From Marchantia polymorpha subsp. ruderalis (lineage: Eukaryota; Streptophyta; Marchantiopsida; Marchantiales; Marchantiaceae), in the NCBI GenBank assembly GCA_037833965.1, contig AP031353.1:25980501-26044500 (forward strand): DNA of 64,000 nt, given 5' to 3'. Of the stretch, positions 21,748 to 32,150 are shown piece after piece; position 1 is the stretch's first letter; every line of letters begins with the position of its first letter. Under the pieces are notes generated by a model. The model was not told where the DNA came from. It did no database searches and saw nothing but the letters and a program-made list of their open reading frames with translations. The translations under genes and the position numbers were made by a program.

Positions 21748-24177
21748 TCATCTGCTATGCCTCCTGTGCAAAGGCCGACTGCGCACTAACTCCCTACCCG
21801 TCCAATCGTCTACTCTCCTGCGCAGTCCGAGCCGCCGCAACACCTCGGTCACCTCTGTCTCGAGGTTTGCAAAGGCGTCCCGCGACCTCGAGAGGAATGA
21901 ATCCAACCGCTTCGCCAGGCGCCGCCGACTTTGACTGTCACCCGACATCAAAGCCGCCGCACGAATCTCCATCTCGCGCAAGGTCACTCTTTCCCGCGCT
22001 GCAATCTCCCAGCGAGTATAACCTCTAAGGCACCGGTCTACTCGCGCTACTAACTCCTCCCGCGTGCAATCTGTCGCGCGCCGGTTGTAGTCTTCAAATT
22101 CCACTAACTGCAACTCCGCCTCCGCACGCTGCGCTCTCAATTCGTCGCACTACGATTGCAGTCGACGCAGTAACTCCTCGTCCGCCTTTCGTGCGAGTTC
22201 ACTCTGCTCCAGCAACCGCGTCTGCCGCACGAGCTCCTCGCTCCGAAGTGAGCTCCGCCCCGATCTTCGCACGCTGCTCTTCAGATTCGCGCTGGGCATT
22301 GGCCGCTACGTCATCTCGCAGCTGAAGCGCTGCCTTCTGTAGCTTCCGCAAAATGGTACAATGTTCCTGCATGAAATTGTATCGTTCCTCCAGCTGCCGG
22401 TACTTCTAGTCCAGGGCTATCAGCTTAGGATTCGTTGCTACCTTAATCCGAGTCCGATTCCTAACCAACTCAACGTAGGATCCTCAATGGCGGGGATCCG
22501 CATACCTCGTTGCCTTGCGATCAAGGTACCGTAGTAGCGGTACCACCTGCTTGCAGAGCACTGCGGTCGGTGTACCTCGCACCGACTCCACTTCCTCCTC
22601 CTCCAATCCCGTGTCGTCTTCGGTGTCAAGGATCTCTGTCGCCTGAGAAATCCTTGGCGATTCTCTGAAGCTGGGTCGCGCAGCTTCTTCTGCCGCAACC
22701 TCCGCTCCATGTCCTGCCAGCATCTCCAAAGGGTGGAAGAGCTTGCTTCCGGTGGCCCTGCTTCACCTGCCAGGACTGCTATCGCCGAAGGCGCTTGTGC
22801 CGAAGGCGTCTGTGCTGAAGGCACACGAGTCTCTTCCTTCCTGCCTTCATCCGCCGCAGATTGCTCAAGTTGCGTCTCCGCCGAAGGCACTTGACCCAAA
22901 GTCCGCTGAGCCGAAGGCTCTTCCCTACTTCGCTCCTGCGCCGAAGGCGCCTGTGCCGAAGGCTCCTACGCCAAAGTCGCTTGAGCCGAAGGCTCTTGAC
23001 CCGAAGTCGAGTCATCGAAGGGTACCTGCTCGGAAGCCAAGCACTTCTCCGTCGCTGGCATGTTGGCCGGTGCCGCATGCCGTCTTCCTTGGCCCAAAGG
23101 CCTACGTGCTTCCTCCGAAGGCGTCCGTGCCTTCGATGCAGGGAGGTCAGCTGACCTCCCAAGAACTCCTGCACTCACATCCTCCCCCGAGGATGGTGAG
23201 TTTTTCGTCACCGTGCCTCGTCCTGTGTCCGCGCTGCTTGCCGGCATAATAAGCTTGCGTGCCTTCTGCTTCGGCTGACTTGAGGGCTCGTGGTTCGCCC
23301 GACTTCTGACTGGAGCAGCGGGCACTTTCCACTGGCTCTGGTCCGCTTCTCCATCCCACTTCCGCTTCCGCGGTACTCGTGCTGTCCGCGGTTCGTCATC
23401 TGCTCTTAGTCGAGCTGGTGGTGTGCACGCAGGCGCTTCGTCAGTGTCGGTGTCGACCTCGACGTCCTTCACATATCTGCCCGGATTGCTTCGTGACAGC
23501 ACGGGAAATTGTACCCGCTCTGACGCTGTCAAACACCCCATCGACTGGTAGAAATTGATCAAGAAGGGAAAGAGGTGATTGATAGATCCCCCCTTCTCCT
23601 CCTGCGCGTGCTGTTGCGTTGCCTTCCACAGAATCCGAGCCCAATGAATCGGAGTTCCTGTCAACGCCAGCTCCACAAACTCCACATGCCAAGATGTCAT
23701 GTAGGTGGTCCGGTGCTGCTGTAAAATCTGGAGGAGTGCTACCGCGACATTCCTCCGCATGCGATCCTTGTAGTCACGGGTCTTGTACCCGTTCTTGCTC
23801 GACTTGCAGTTCTTGAAAAGTGCACCGAAGGAAATTTTTTCTTCTTTCGTGACCTGCACACTCTCACACTTGAATTGGAGGTCGCCTTCCTCTCTCGCGC
23901 ACCTTCCCAAGACTTGCTCCCAATCACTGACTTGCCACCTCTCCGGATGCAGTCGATAACCGCGCGGAGGTTGGTTCTTCTCCCGCATCCACTCCCGGAT
24001 CATCTCCGGGCACACCCAATTCCATCCCCATAGGAGGAAGTTGAGCTTCACTGCCAGCAGCTTGTCTTGAAATGCGCGCAGTCCGATCTGCGGCACTTTC
24101 AGCAGAACCATCCGTAGTTGAGTTGACCTGGCCATTGAGTTCTTGAAAGTTTCTGCGCACTCCTGCTCTCTGCTCAT
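21748..24177 (-). pseudogene. Element C ORF, broken by stops/frameshifts; intact N-terminal part 22966-24177
   Basis: The first 403 codons (24177-22966) are open, start MSREQEC and carry the same domain as element A (FLLWGWNWVC, NGYKTRDYKDR, GTPIHWARIL, LFPFLINFY), clearly diverged from A at many positions but colinear. Downstream the frame is lost within the low-complexity part built from CCGAAGGC repeats. The conserved LLRYLDRK segment is in another frame (22484-22729), and the coiled-coil/C-terminal 130 codons (22140-21748, LRAQRAEAELQLVEFE...) in yet another. The product would be a truncated gag-like protein. The function of the family is not known to me. Confidence 0.75.
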
Positions 24178-25110
24178 ATAGTGCCAGAGCGCGGTTCGGA
24201 CCCAACAATATCCGTACCGACGGAAATCGGTGCCTTGAGGGCTGCCGCGAACTCCCTACAACTCTCTGCAAGTCTCCACTGACTCTCTACGTACTCGCGT
24301 CGCGAGCTCTGTCTGCGCACTCACTGCAATCTCTATGTGCAAATTCTCTGCGAGTTACTGCGCTACGCACTCTCAACAATTTCCGCACACTCTCCTGCAA
24401 CGCACTCTCAAAAATCTCTCCGCAAGTTCTCCGCAAATTCTCCTGCTGCGCATCGCGAGCTTGAGCGAATGCCAAATTGAAAATGTGAAAATGAGTCCCT
24501 TCCTTTGGCGATCAAGATTGCTCAACGTTTGACACTTGGGCTGGCCGCGGTCCGCTTGAATGCTATGCCGGCGCGGAGGCATAATGGCCCAATTTGCACG
24601 CGTGAATTCACGCTCCGCCGTTGTGTGGACTCCCACACTTATACATTCAATCTTGATTCCGCCAATTTTTTCCGACGCCGTTTTCCGTTCGCGTACCGCT
24701 GAAGGTGCTTGTGCCGAAGGCACTAGCGACGAAGGCGCTCGCGGTGGAGGTACGGACTTCCGCCATTTCCTTTGTACTTTCTTCTTCCGCCGAAGGCGAG
24801 TCCTTCCGCCGAAGGCACATCTTTCCACCGAAGGAGCATCCTAGAGGCGAAGGCATTCTTTCCGCCGAAGTCGAAACCTAACGACGAAGGCGCTAGTGCC
24901 GAAGGCGTACGGCCGAAGGCGTCTTAAGTGACGAGGTCGTTTTCCCTGTGATGAAGGCGCTCCGTGTCGCATGCTCCGTATGTCTTCAGCGAAATCTCCT
25001 CTGCATGCATCTGTGCCGAAGGCGCTTCAGCCAAAGACACCTCACAATATGAGATTTTGCCAAAGGCGCTCGCCTCAACAAGAACCGTCCGCTCCGTCCA
25101 AGGCGCTCGA
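22770..25110. repeat. CCGAAGGC hairpin-motif arrays in element C
   Basis: Dozens of GCCGAAGGCNC-type words occur in two blocks: 22780-23120 inside the coding part and 24690-25110 in the leader. Each word is a short hairpin (GCC GAA GGC). The words are spaced irregularly, mostly 10-30 bases apart, and occur in more than one reading frame. Confidence 0.85.
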
Positions 25111-25273
25111 CCTCGGCCTAAGACCCCCCAACTCCTAGATTCTCCGTGACCCGCGATTCTCCCTTTTTACTCTACTTTACGTATCGATTACTATTTACAG
25201 CTGCTGCGTGATACTTATTTTCCATAAATGTTTTAATTCCGACCAAAAACAAAAAGTGGATTACCACAAAAGA

Positions 25274-25469
25274 TTAACATCAGGTTTAGCTATTTATAGC
25301 TAGGTTGATCGTCGATGTTGGATATATATACCCATGGTTTGTGTATTATCACACAGAACGTTCAGTTTAATCTCACGATGCACTTCCTCGAAAACTTATT
25401 CCTTTGTGATGAACCACGTTACATCTTGATGTCCATTGTTTATTATCAGTTGTGTGTTTTGCACTTACA
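25274..25469 (+). repeat. 3' LTR, second part (after element C)
   Basis: It resumes as TTAACATCAGGTTTAGCTAT and ends GTTTTGCACTTACA, colinear with 5' LTR positions 16910-17105. The AAAGA at 25269-25273 is the duplicated target base set. Confidence 0.85.
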
Positions 25470-25474
25470 CAATC

Positions 25475-26632
25475 TTCTAATGATTAGTTCACACCTATAT
25501 TGGCAAGTGAACAAGCTTTGAGTATACTGAAATTTTAAATTACCAAGTGCTTGACTTTCTTTAGAAGCTTGCTTTGTGAAAAATGAAATTAATTTAGAGA
25601 TAAATGATTACATGGAATATTTAGGCATATCAAAAGTAAAATGATGTAAGAAAAGGAGGTTCCAATCCTTATTACCTATCCAAGTTATATTCAAGGTCAA
25701 ATCCATTTGCTAAAGTATTAGTTCTTCATTTGCAATCATCAAATACTACTTAGTTGCTTCTTGGATCTACTACTAACTCCAACATCTTGTGATTGTTTTC
25801 ATCAATGCCTAGAGCATTCAATTAGTGATTCTAAGATTCTATGTGAGGTCTAGAATGAAGAGGAGTTCAAGTTAAATCTGCAAATCGAGCCTATTTGCAA
25901 CATGAAATTCTCAAATCCCTATTCAATGTTGAACAGATCTACCCACTAGTTTGTGCATCAATGCAACTCGTCTCCGGCACTAAATGTCATCAACCAGCCT
26001 CTAATGTATCTCTAGCTTCATCAATATCTCTTTTTACTATCCATGCAACTTTGAAATCTAGTATTTGAAGTTGTGACTGCACAACAATCTCTAAAGCATT
26101 CAATGTAGTAAGCAATATCTATCCTCGATCATACCAATTGAGCTTCAAACCTACCTTACAGCAATACCATAAAAGCTATCAACCTATCCTTGGTGTCCTT
26201 TACACTTTTCATATGCTTTTTTGATGACTCTAAAGTAGGTCAAGCAGATACTTTAAGTAATCCAATGTGAATTTTTATATATGTGATTTATAATATATTT
26301 TTATATGTGAGTATTATTATTAAAAATAAATAAATTTATACAGATATTGAAAAAAAATTGGCAAAAAAGTAAAATTGACCAAAAAAATTAATTGCTGAGA
26401 TCATTAGATATGAATCATTGCACTTTTAAATTTAAATCATATTCAAAAAATCAACATGTGCATTGATGATTCTTTAATATTTGTCATATATTATTAATAA
26501 ATTTTTGATGAAAATATATAAAAAAATTCCAATCATTCAAAATCATAATTTGATTGAAATTTATTCAAAATTTTCTAAAAGAAATCATGTTTTGGTTGAT
26601 ATAAAAATGATAAAAAATTTATCTTAAAAGAT

Positions 26633-26666
<34 letters not shown>

Positions 26667-28060
26667 ACTGAAAATTAAAATTAAGATTAAAATTAAAATG
26701 ATTATATTGTATATATATTCGAAAATCAAAGTTATGGCCATATAATGTTCAGAAAAAATACGTAAATCGGTTGGGTATATAGTTTCAATATTCCTACATT
26801 ATTTTTGATGATTTATTTTCATTATTATTTATATAAATTAGTTTTGTTAAGATAACCTTCAAGCAAAAATGGTAGATTGTGTGATAAAGTTTTAAAAATA
26901 ACTTCATGCATACTAATAATTACTTATAAAAATGAGACTTTTGGAAGACTTGAAACTTGAAAACAAAAATTTAAATATACTCCATATAATAAAAGTTATT
27001 CATATTATAAGAAATTTTTTTAATAATGAGAAGATTGCAACCTATTTCTATAATAATGATAATAGATTTATTATGATGAATATAAATACAATAAATCATC
27101 AAAAATAAAATAAATTTTTCACATTTAGGCTAAAAAGTTTCATTTTCATCTAAAATTTCAAATATTTTTCTTCATGTGGATGTTAAATGAGTTACTGTTC
27201 ATGTCTTGCTAGTTTATAATCAATAATATAAAAAAAATCAAGACTTTTCTTTGTGGGTATCATATATTTTCATAAAGAATATTACATGGTAACAAATCAC
27301 TAGACTATCGGGACCTTCTATAAGATTTTTTGTTCCCACGTCAATGTGCTGTTATACCATTTGGGAGGCTAGAATTTCTATACTATTAATTTATCACTAT
27401 ATGAAATTTCTAAAAAATTTCATATTAATCCCCTCACAATGTTTTCCTTTTCACGAGCCAATTCAACAAAATGATTGAAATGTAGCTAGTCCAATGCAAG
27501 TGAAGTTGTGATTTTTGAATGCTATCTATAAACAACAAGGTTGAAAACAAGGGATTTGTGAAAAAACTGAACTAGAACTATATACTAAAGCTTCATATTT
27601 CATGAAGTTGTAAAAATGTTGGTAAATAACTTGTATCTCTTGTAAACATGTTGTCTAAAGCAAAATATATAAACAGAGATCAGTATCTCTGATAGTCATG
27701 CACAACTCTCTAGTAAGATTGAAAATATGGAAATCAATGACAAAATCACAAACAACTCCAAAGCTAAGAAATAAGATATATAATCATTCTTGCATATACA
27801 CATAAGCCCTCCATCCAAGAAGATAGTTGACCACCGGTATCATGAGATAGAGATATGATACCATGCGTAAAATATTTTCTGATTAATTCTGCTAGCATTA
27901 CCTACTGAGATTGAATAAAGTGTTGTTCGGCTTAAAAGCATATTAACGTCCTTTTTATAGTAAGTATCTCCTTATAGGGATGAAGTGCAGTCCAAACAGA
28001 TAAGTAGAAATAAGGACAACTACATCGTATAACGTAGTAACACATGTTGTCACTAGTTTT
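25475..28060. other. AT-rich intergenic DNA with no gene
   Basis: Very AT-rich, especially 26200-27300, with only tiny ORFs. It contains a (TA)n run at about 26633-26659. No repeats with clear ends were recognised. Confidence 0.6.
26633..26659. repeat. (TA)n microsatellite
   Basis: About thirteen consecutive TA units. Similar shorter runs occur at about 33792-33815 and 34450-34471. Confidence 0.9.
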
Positions 28061-29126
28061 AGTAATGATTCACAAAGAGTACGAAGTGGTTAGCCCCAGT
28101 AGCCAATTTTGGTAGTACGCGATGTTTTGTACAATGGTAGCGCAGCCGAGGCCGCCAAATTGGCGAATTTTTCCGAGCTGAACTTGGACGGAGGCGGTGA
28201 AGAAGGTCCCGACAGGGCGATGACACCACACGTTAGGGGCACATGGCGATGGGGACGACTGAGCGGACGCATGGCCTAAAAGTGGCTGAGGGCGATGTGG
28301 CCTATTGCATTCCACTCCATAGCAATGGCATTTTCTTGTCGATGGTTGTCTGCGCAGCACTGCATCCGTGAGCGGGTGGTAACGCGATGCTCCTCCGTCC
28401 CCGTTGTGGCAGCTGCTCTTGCAGGCTCTCGCTCTTGCTTTCGCGGAGGATGTTGGAATTTGGCGTATGTTTAAATTCCCCTCGATTTTCCGAGGGACTG
28501 TCCTGTGAGTATTTTCCCGTGTAGTTGATGTGAATGTGATGGGATTTCTCTTCTTTTATGGTTTTTCACACTGAGCAAGAATGGAATCGTTCTGTTTTGC
28601 TACGAATGTTGCTTTAGAATTGTCATTCTGTCTAACATTTCGTTTCGCTAAGGGTTTAGGACCAGGCCCGACAGTATGTTTGGTGTTTTCTGAGGCAATG
28701 TTGTATTTCGCTCCTAAAAGTACTGCGTACTTGAATCGACAAGTCCTCGGTATTCAGAATTGACTAAGATGTCCACTCTTTGCAGGCTAAGCGAAATTTT
28801 TACGTTAGGAACAAGTATTTGATCTGCCGCAACTCACATTCACTTTTGTTCTTTAAATTGCCTGATTATGAATCTCTGCACTACGAAGTTCCGGCCTGCT
28901 TTGATCCTTTCCCAATTTCTTCTCTCTGTTTCTGTCTATTTCTCGCTTACTGAATTTTCTTCAACTTTCGTGGCGCTCTTGCAGTTTTTTCTCAAGACTC
29001 GTGTTAACAGGTTCGAAGTATACAGTCTCACGAGAATTATTGGCTGCGAAAGAGGTCAGCCACGTAGCACGAAGGAAAACATTTTGAGTGGAATTCGCGG
29101 GTTCCATTCCTTTTTGAATTTTAGAG
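28061..29126. other. Region upstream of the DUF1997 gene, possible 5' exon/promoter
   Basis: A GC-richer patch (28090-28460) stands out from the AT-rich surroundings. It is open on both strands for 60-96 codons but shows no recognised domain. It could hold the promoter, a 5'-UTR exon, or an unrelated broken gene. Confidence 0.3.
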
Positions 29127-30277
29127 ATGGCAATTACGTGCCCTGCAAGGCTTTCCTTTTGCCGTACAGAGACACTTTCAAACGCAGTATGTAGTCTAAA
29201 GCAGAGGAGTCGAGTATGCTCGAAGAGCATTTGCATAAACTCCAGCGTCAGAGGAGCTGCACTTTTTGCCTCAAAAAATTCTGTCTCAACTGCTAAGCTG
29301 AAAGTCAAACGATCCTCCTGTCCAGCCTATGGTTCTCGTCAGTCATATGGGATGCCAGTTATTCAAAATCAAATGGTCAAGTTCCAGTCAAACAGGACAG
29401 TTAGTCTTCCTTTTGCTGAAGGAACTTCCCCTGCTTTAGAATATCTCAAAGAACCCGAGAGAGTTGTTCGAGTCACATTTCCGGATTCAGCTCGAATAAA
29501 CTACATTGGCGATTCAGTATGGAGATCAAGGCTGAAACCGATCACGTTCATCAGCGTTACAGCAACACCTATCTGTGATATCATGTAGGTTTCCACACGT
29601 CCTCTTTGCACCAGCAGTAAACTTCACTTCGAGATGAATGTACACTCTATAGCATTTCTTTCGTTCTTCCTGCTGAATATGCGTCTTAGTAAGTGGTTAG
29701 TTTCCAGACTTTACTGTCAGCAGCAATCTAACCTCTCACTCGTTTTGTTTTCAAGGAAGCATTTGTTCTCTTCTTGCGCAATGATTACCGCCTTCGTTCT
29801 AAGTAAACGTACTGTAACTAGATTGTCTTGCGCAATGATTACCTCCTTCGTTCTAAGTAAATGTAGTGTACTTACTATTGCATCCACATGCCTTCATTCG
29901 TCAGGGTCTACAACGAGGACGACGCTCTTCGGATATTTTCGGATAAGCTTCATCTGGACTTCACTGGCGTCCCTGATCAATTCAAGAATTTGTACATAGA
30001 CTTTCAACTGAAAGGCTCTTTGCGAGTGAATAAACAAGGATCCAAGGTAGGTCGAGTCAAGTTTGATGGGACTGTATCATTAGTTCTGGGAACAGACCTA
30101 CCCATGCCATTTTCCTTCCTCCCTGAGGCTCTACTCACAGGTGCAGGCGACAGTATCCTAAATACAATTTTGGGTGCTATGGAATCAGCACTAGTCAAAG
30201 GAATTATAGATGACTACCACTCTTGGTGCCGGGTAAAGTCGGAAGGAGAGATGGTAACAGCTAAACGATCTAAGTAG
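29127..30277 (+). CDS. DUF1997 family protein, two exons, probably plastid-targeted
   Basis: Join 29127-29584 and 29905-30277 (276 aa). The start GAGATGGCA is a good plant context. Exon 1 ends ...GATATCAT before GTAGGT; exon 2 follows TCGTCAG, and the junction restores codon ATG in phase. The first ~60 residues are rich in Ser, Arg, Cys and Lys with few acids, like a transit peptide. The rest has the DUF1997 layout: a middle part (YIGDSVWRSRLKP.TFISVTATPICDI), a basic/polar segment (LKGSLRVNKQGS), and the family's C-terminal signature LPMPFSFLPEALLTGAGDSILNTILGAM...LVKGIIDDYHSWC. The biochemical role of this plant/cyanobacterial family is unknown to me. A 54-bp tandem duplication lies in the intron. 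Confidence 0.75.
29772..29872. repeat. 54-bp tandem duplication in the DUF1997 intron
   Basis: TCTTGCGCAATGATTACC at 29772 recurs at 29826, followed in both copies by (G/T)CCTTCGTTCTAAGTAAA. There are a few differences, so it is older than the 61-bp duplication at 9510. Confidence 0.85.
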
Positions 30278-31300
30278 TGTAAGATTAGAATTCCAGCTGT
30301 ACAGAATTTCAATGACACTGGCTTTTCGAGAGAGAAAAAGTCAAGACTCAGAAATGTCGCATCCCAGTGTCTAGCACACGAAATACGTAGAGTGTAGGTC
30401 TCCGAGATTCGCAAGTTACGAGCCTTGGGGAAGTTTAGAAAATCTGTTCCTTTCTGTATTATAATTGGTTTGAACTAACAACAGCAGTGAAGTATAATTT
30501 AATCATGGTCCTTGCAATATTCTGTTGTCACCATTAACGACCATAACAACATATTTCTTTTTGCAATGTTTACTTGCTATTGTCTTAACCCAAGCTTGGA
30601 ATTATCTATGATTTTTATTTCATTGTTCTATAATACTTCAAAATTATTGTCTCTAAATAGATCTGTTTAACTTTATATCCAAAGTTGCAGTTGATGCAAT
30701 GGTGGGTTTAGGGTTAGATGGTTGTATGACTGAGTAAATATCTCATATTTAAAAGATCCTAGAGCAATTATCTGATTTTATGGAGAAAACAAACTATGGT
30801 ACTCCTGATTTATGAAGGAAAAGTTTTTTTCAAGCAGTAATTGTGAATGAAACAAATAACATACTAACTGATTAGAGAGTATGTATAAATATACACCAAC
30901 CAAATATCTGTAATCAAATATAATTGATGGAATTTTTTTATTGTTTTGAACATTTGTCTTAATTTTTAAAGTCTTGTTTAACTACTTGATACGTTAAACT
31001 CATCATTCTTTTGCTGCATTTTGTGGACATTGAACATGATCATGGATGAAGAAGAGACACCTATCTTTATGAACATGACAAAATGAACTGTTTTGGTCAT
31101 AGCTAAACGTAAACCCTCCTTGAAATTATTTGTCCCTATCAATAGTTTGGAAATTTTGGATCGTTAGGCTTATACATTGAAGCTCAATTTCTTTTAACTA
31201 CTCATATATCTTATAATAGAATACTAACATTGACCTATGTCACAAATTTATTATCTCGAGGCTGCATGCTTCATTATTGTATTACTATACAATAACAATA
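30278..31300. other. AT-rich intergenic DNA
   Basis: The 3' flank of the DUF1997 gene, then AT-rich sequence without ORFs or recognised elements. Confidence 0.5.
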
Positions 31301-31704
31301 GAGGAATGTTAAAACTATCACACAAATTGTTAAAATGATCACACTTGGATACTCAAAAAGTTAAAACAACCCTTACTACGCTTTTGAGGTCTTGTCAAAG
31401 GACTTATTCGTCCTCCTTCCATCTGGCAGATTCCGTGGCATCCACACCAGACAAAGCTTACCTGCTCCTGGTGCAAACAATATTAATCGCAAGTGCTATC
31501 GGCTCGTTCACATCGAATTTCTCAACGAATATGACATGCACGAAACTGAGATGGTCATAAAGAATGCGGGCACTCGGAGCATTGTACTGCATTTGCATTT
31601 GATCTCCGCAACTGTCAGCCTCTGCTTGGCCCTTAGAAGCTCTTGAATCTCTCTAAAATTTGGTTTTGACAGGTGATTTGTCTATGGTCGTTTTAACATT
31701 TCCC
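31301..31704. mobile_element. 404-bp MITE-like element with 15-bp TIRs and TA target
   Basis: The left end GAGGAATGTTAAAAC and the reverse complement of the right end, GGGAAATGTTAAAAC, differ at two of 15 positions. Both are flanked by TA (31299-31300 and 31705-31706). GTTAAAA words recur just inside the left end. The interior is less AT-rich than the surroundings and is open for 84 codons (31392-31646) without a recognised domain. A TA target with short TIRs suits Tc1/mariner-type non-autonomous elements, but the terminal bases are not the usual Stowaway ones. Confidence 0.6.
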
Positions 31705-32040
31705 TAATTATATTATATAGTATTATAGAAAAAAGTTCTTGGAAAATAAAATCTAATTTAATCTTTCAATGCATGATATCCAAACCAGGTTATCATGCAA
31801 ATCAAAATTATTTTTTCCTTTTGGAATAATTTGCATCATCCTTGTATTTGATAAATTTATCACAAATTTATCAATTTTTTTATTATAATCATCATGCAAC
31901 ATTAATTATGAACCTTGCTTTATTCCAAACATAACATCCTTGTTATGGTAACACACAACTATATACATCAGTTCTTTGAAATTTGCAAGATTAGAAAACT
32001 TTAGAAATAACGATTGAGTGAAAAGATTTTATAATCAATT

Positions 32041-32150
32041 ATCCCGTCCGCCATTGGCATGGGGTTCACAACTCATCCCGGGGCGTGACCCGGCCCCACC
32101 CTCGCCGCCGTCATCCCTAAATCGCGCAGAATGGCTTGTCTTACCTAGCG
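32041..32150. other. GC-rich island in AT-rich DNA
   Basis: About 110 bases, including CATCCCGGGGCGTGACCCGG and CACCCTCGCCGCCGTCATCC, stand out sharply against flanks that are mostly A and T. No tRNA, rRNA or protein was recognised. Confidence 0.5.

Larger units (their letters stand above)
20744..25268 (-). mobile_element. Element C: A-family element inserted in the copia 3' LTR, TSD AAAGA
   Basis: The ends TGTAATAATGC and GGATTACCACA are flanked by AAAGA (20739-20743 and 25269-25273). Because the host LTR has a second copy at 16885-17105, the empty site can be read directly, which fixes these borders to the base. No long terminal direct repeat is present; the ends form the same weak inverted repeat as in A and B. 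Content from sense 5' to 3': a leader with dense CCGAAGGC motifs (24650-25110), the ORF in pieces (24177 down to 21748), and two trailing ~414-bp units (20842, 21256). The internal order equals element A. Confidence 0.9.
16885..25469 (+). mobile_element. Copia-type LTR retrotransposon with captured UPL gene fragment, interrupted by element C
   Basis: Both ends are flanked by CAATC (16880-16884 and 25470-25474). The 5' LTR (16885-17105) starts TGTTGAG and ends TTTACA. The 3' LTR starts TATTGAG at 20719, is broken at 20743 by element C, and resumes at 25274 to end CTTACA at 25469. With the inserted DNA and one duplication copy removed, both LTRs are 221 bp. By eye they agree at roughly three quarters of positions, so the element is old. 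A primer site (17108-17119) and polypurine tract (20708-20718) are present. The 3.6-kb interior has no recognised gag, integrase or reverse transcriptase but carries a ubiquitin-ligase gene piece, so it must have moved with enzymes supplied by another element. Confidence 0.88.
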
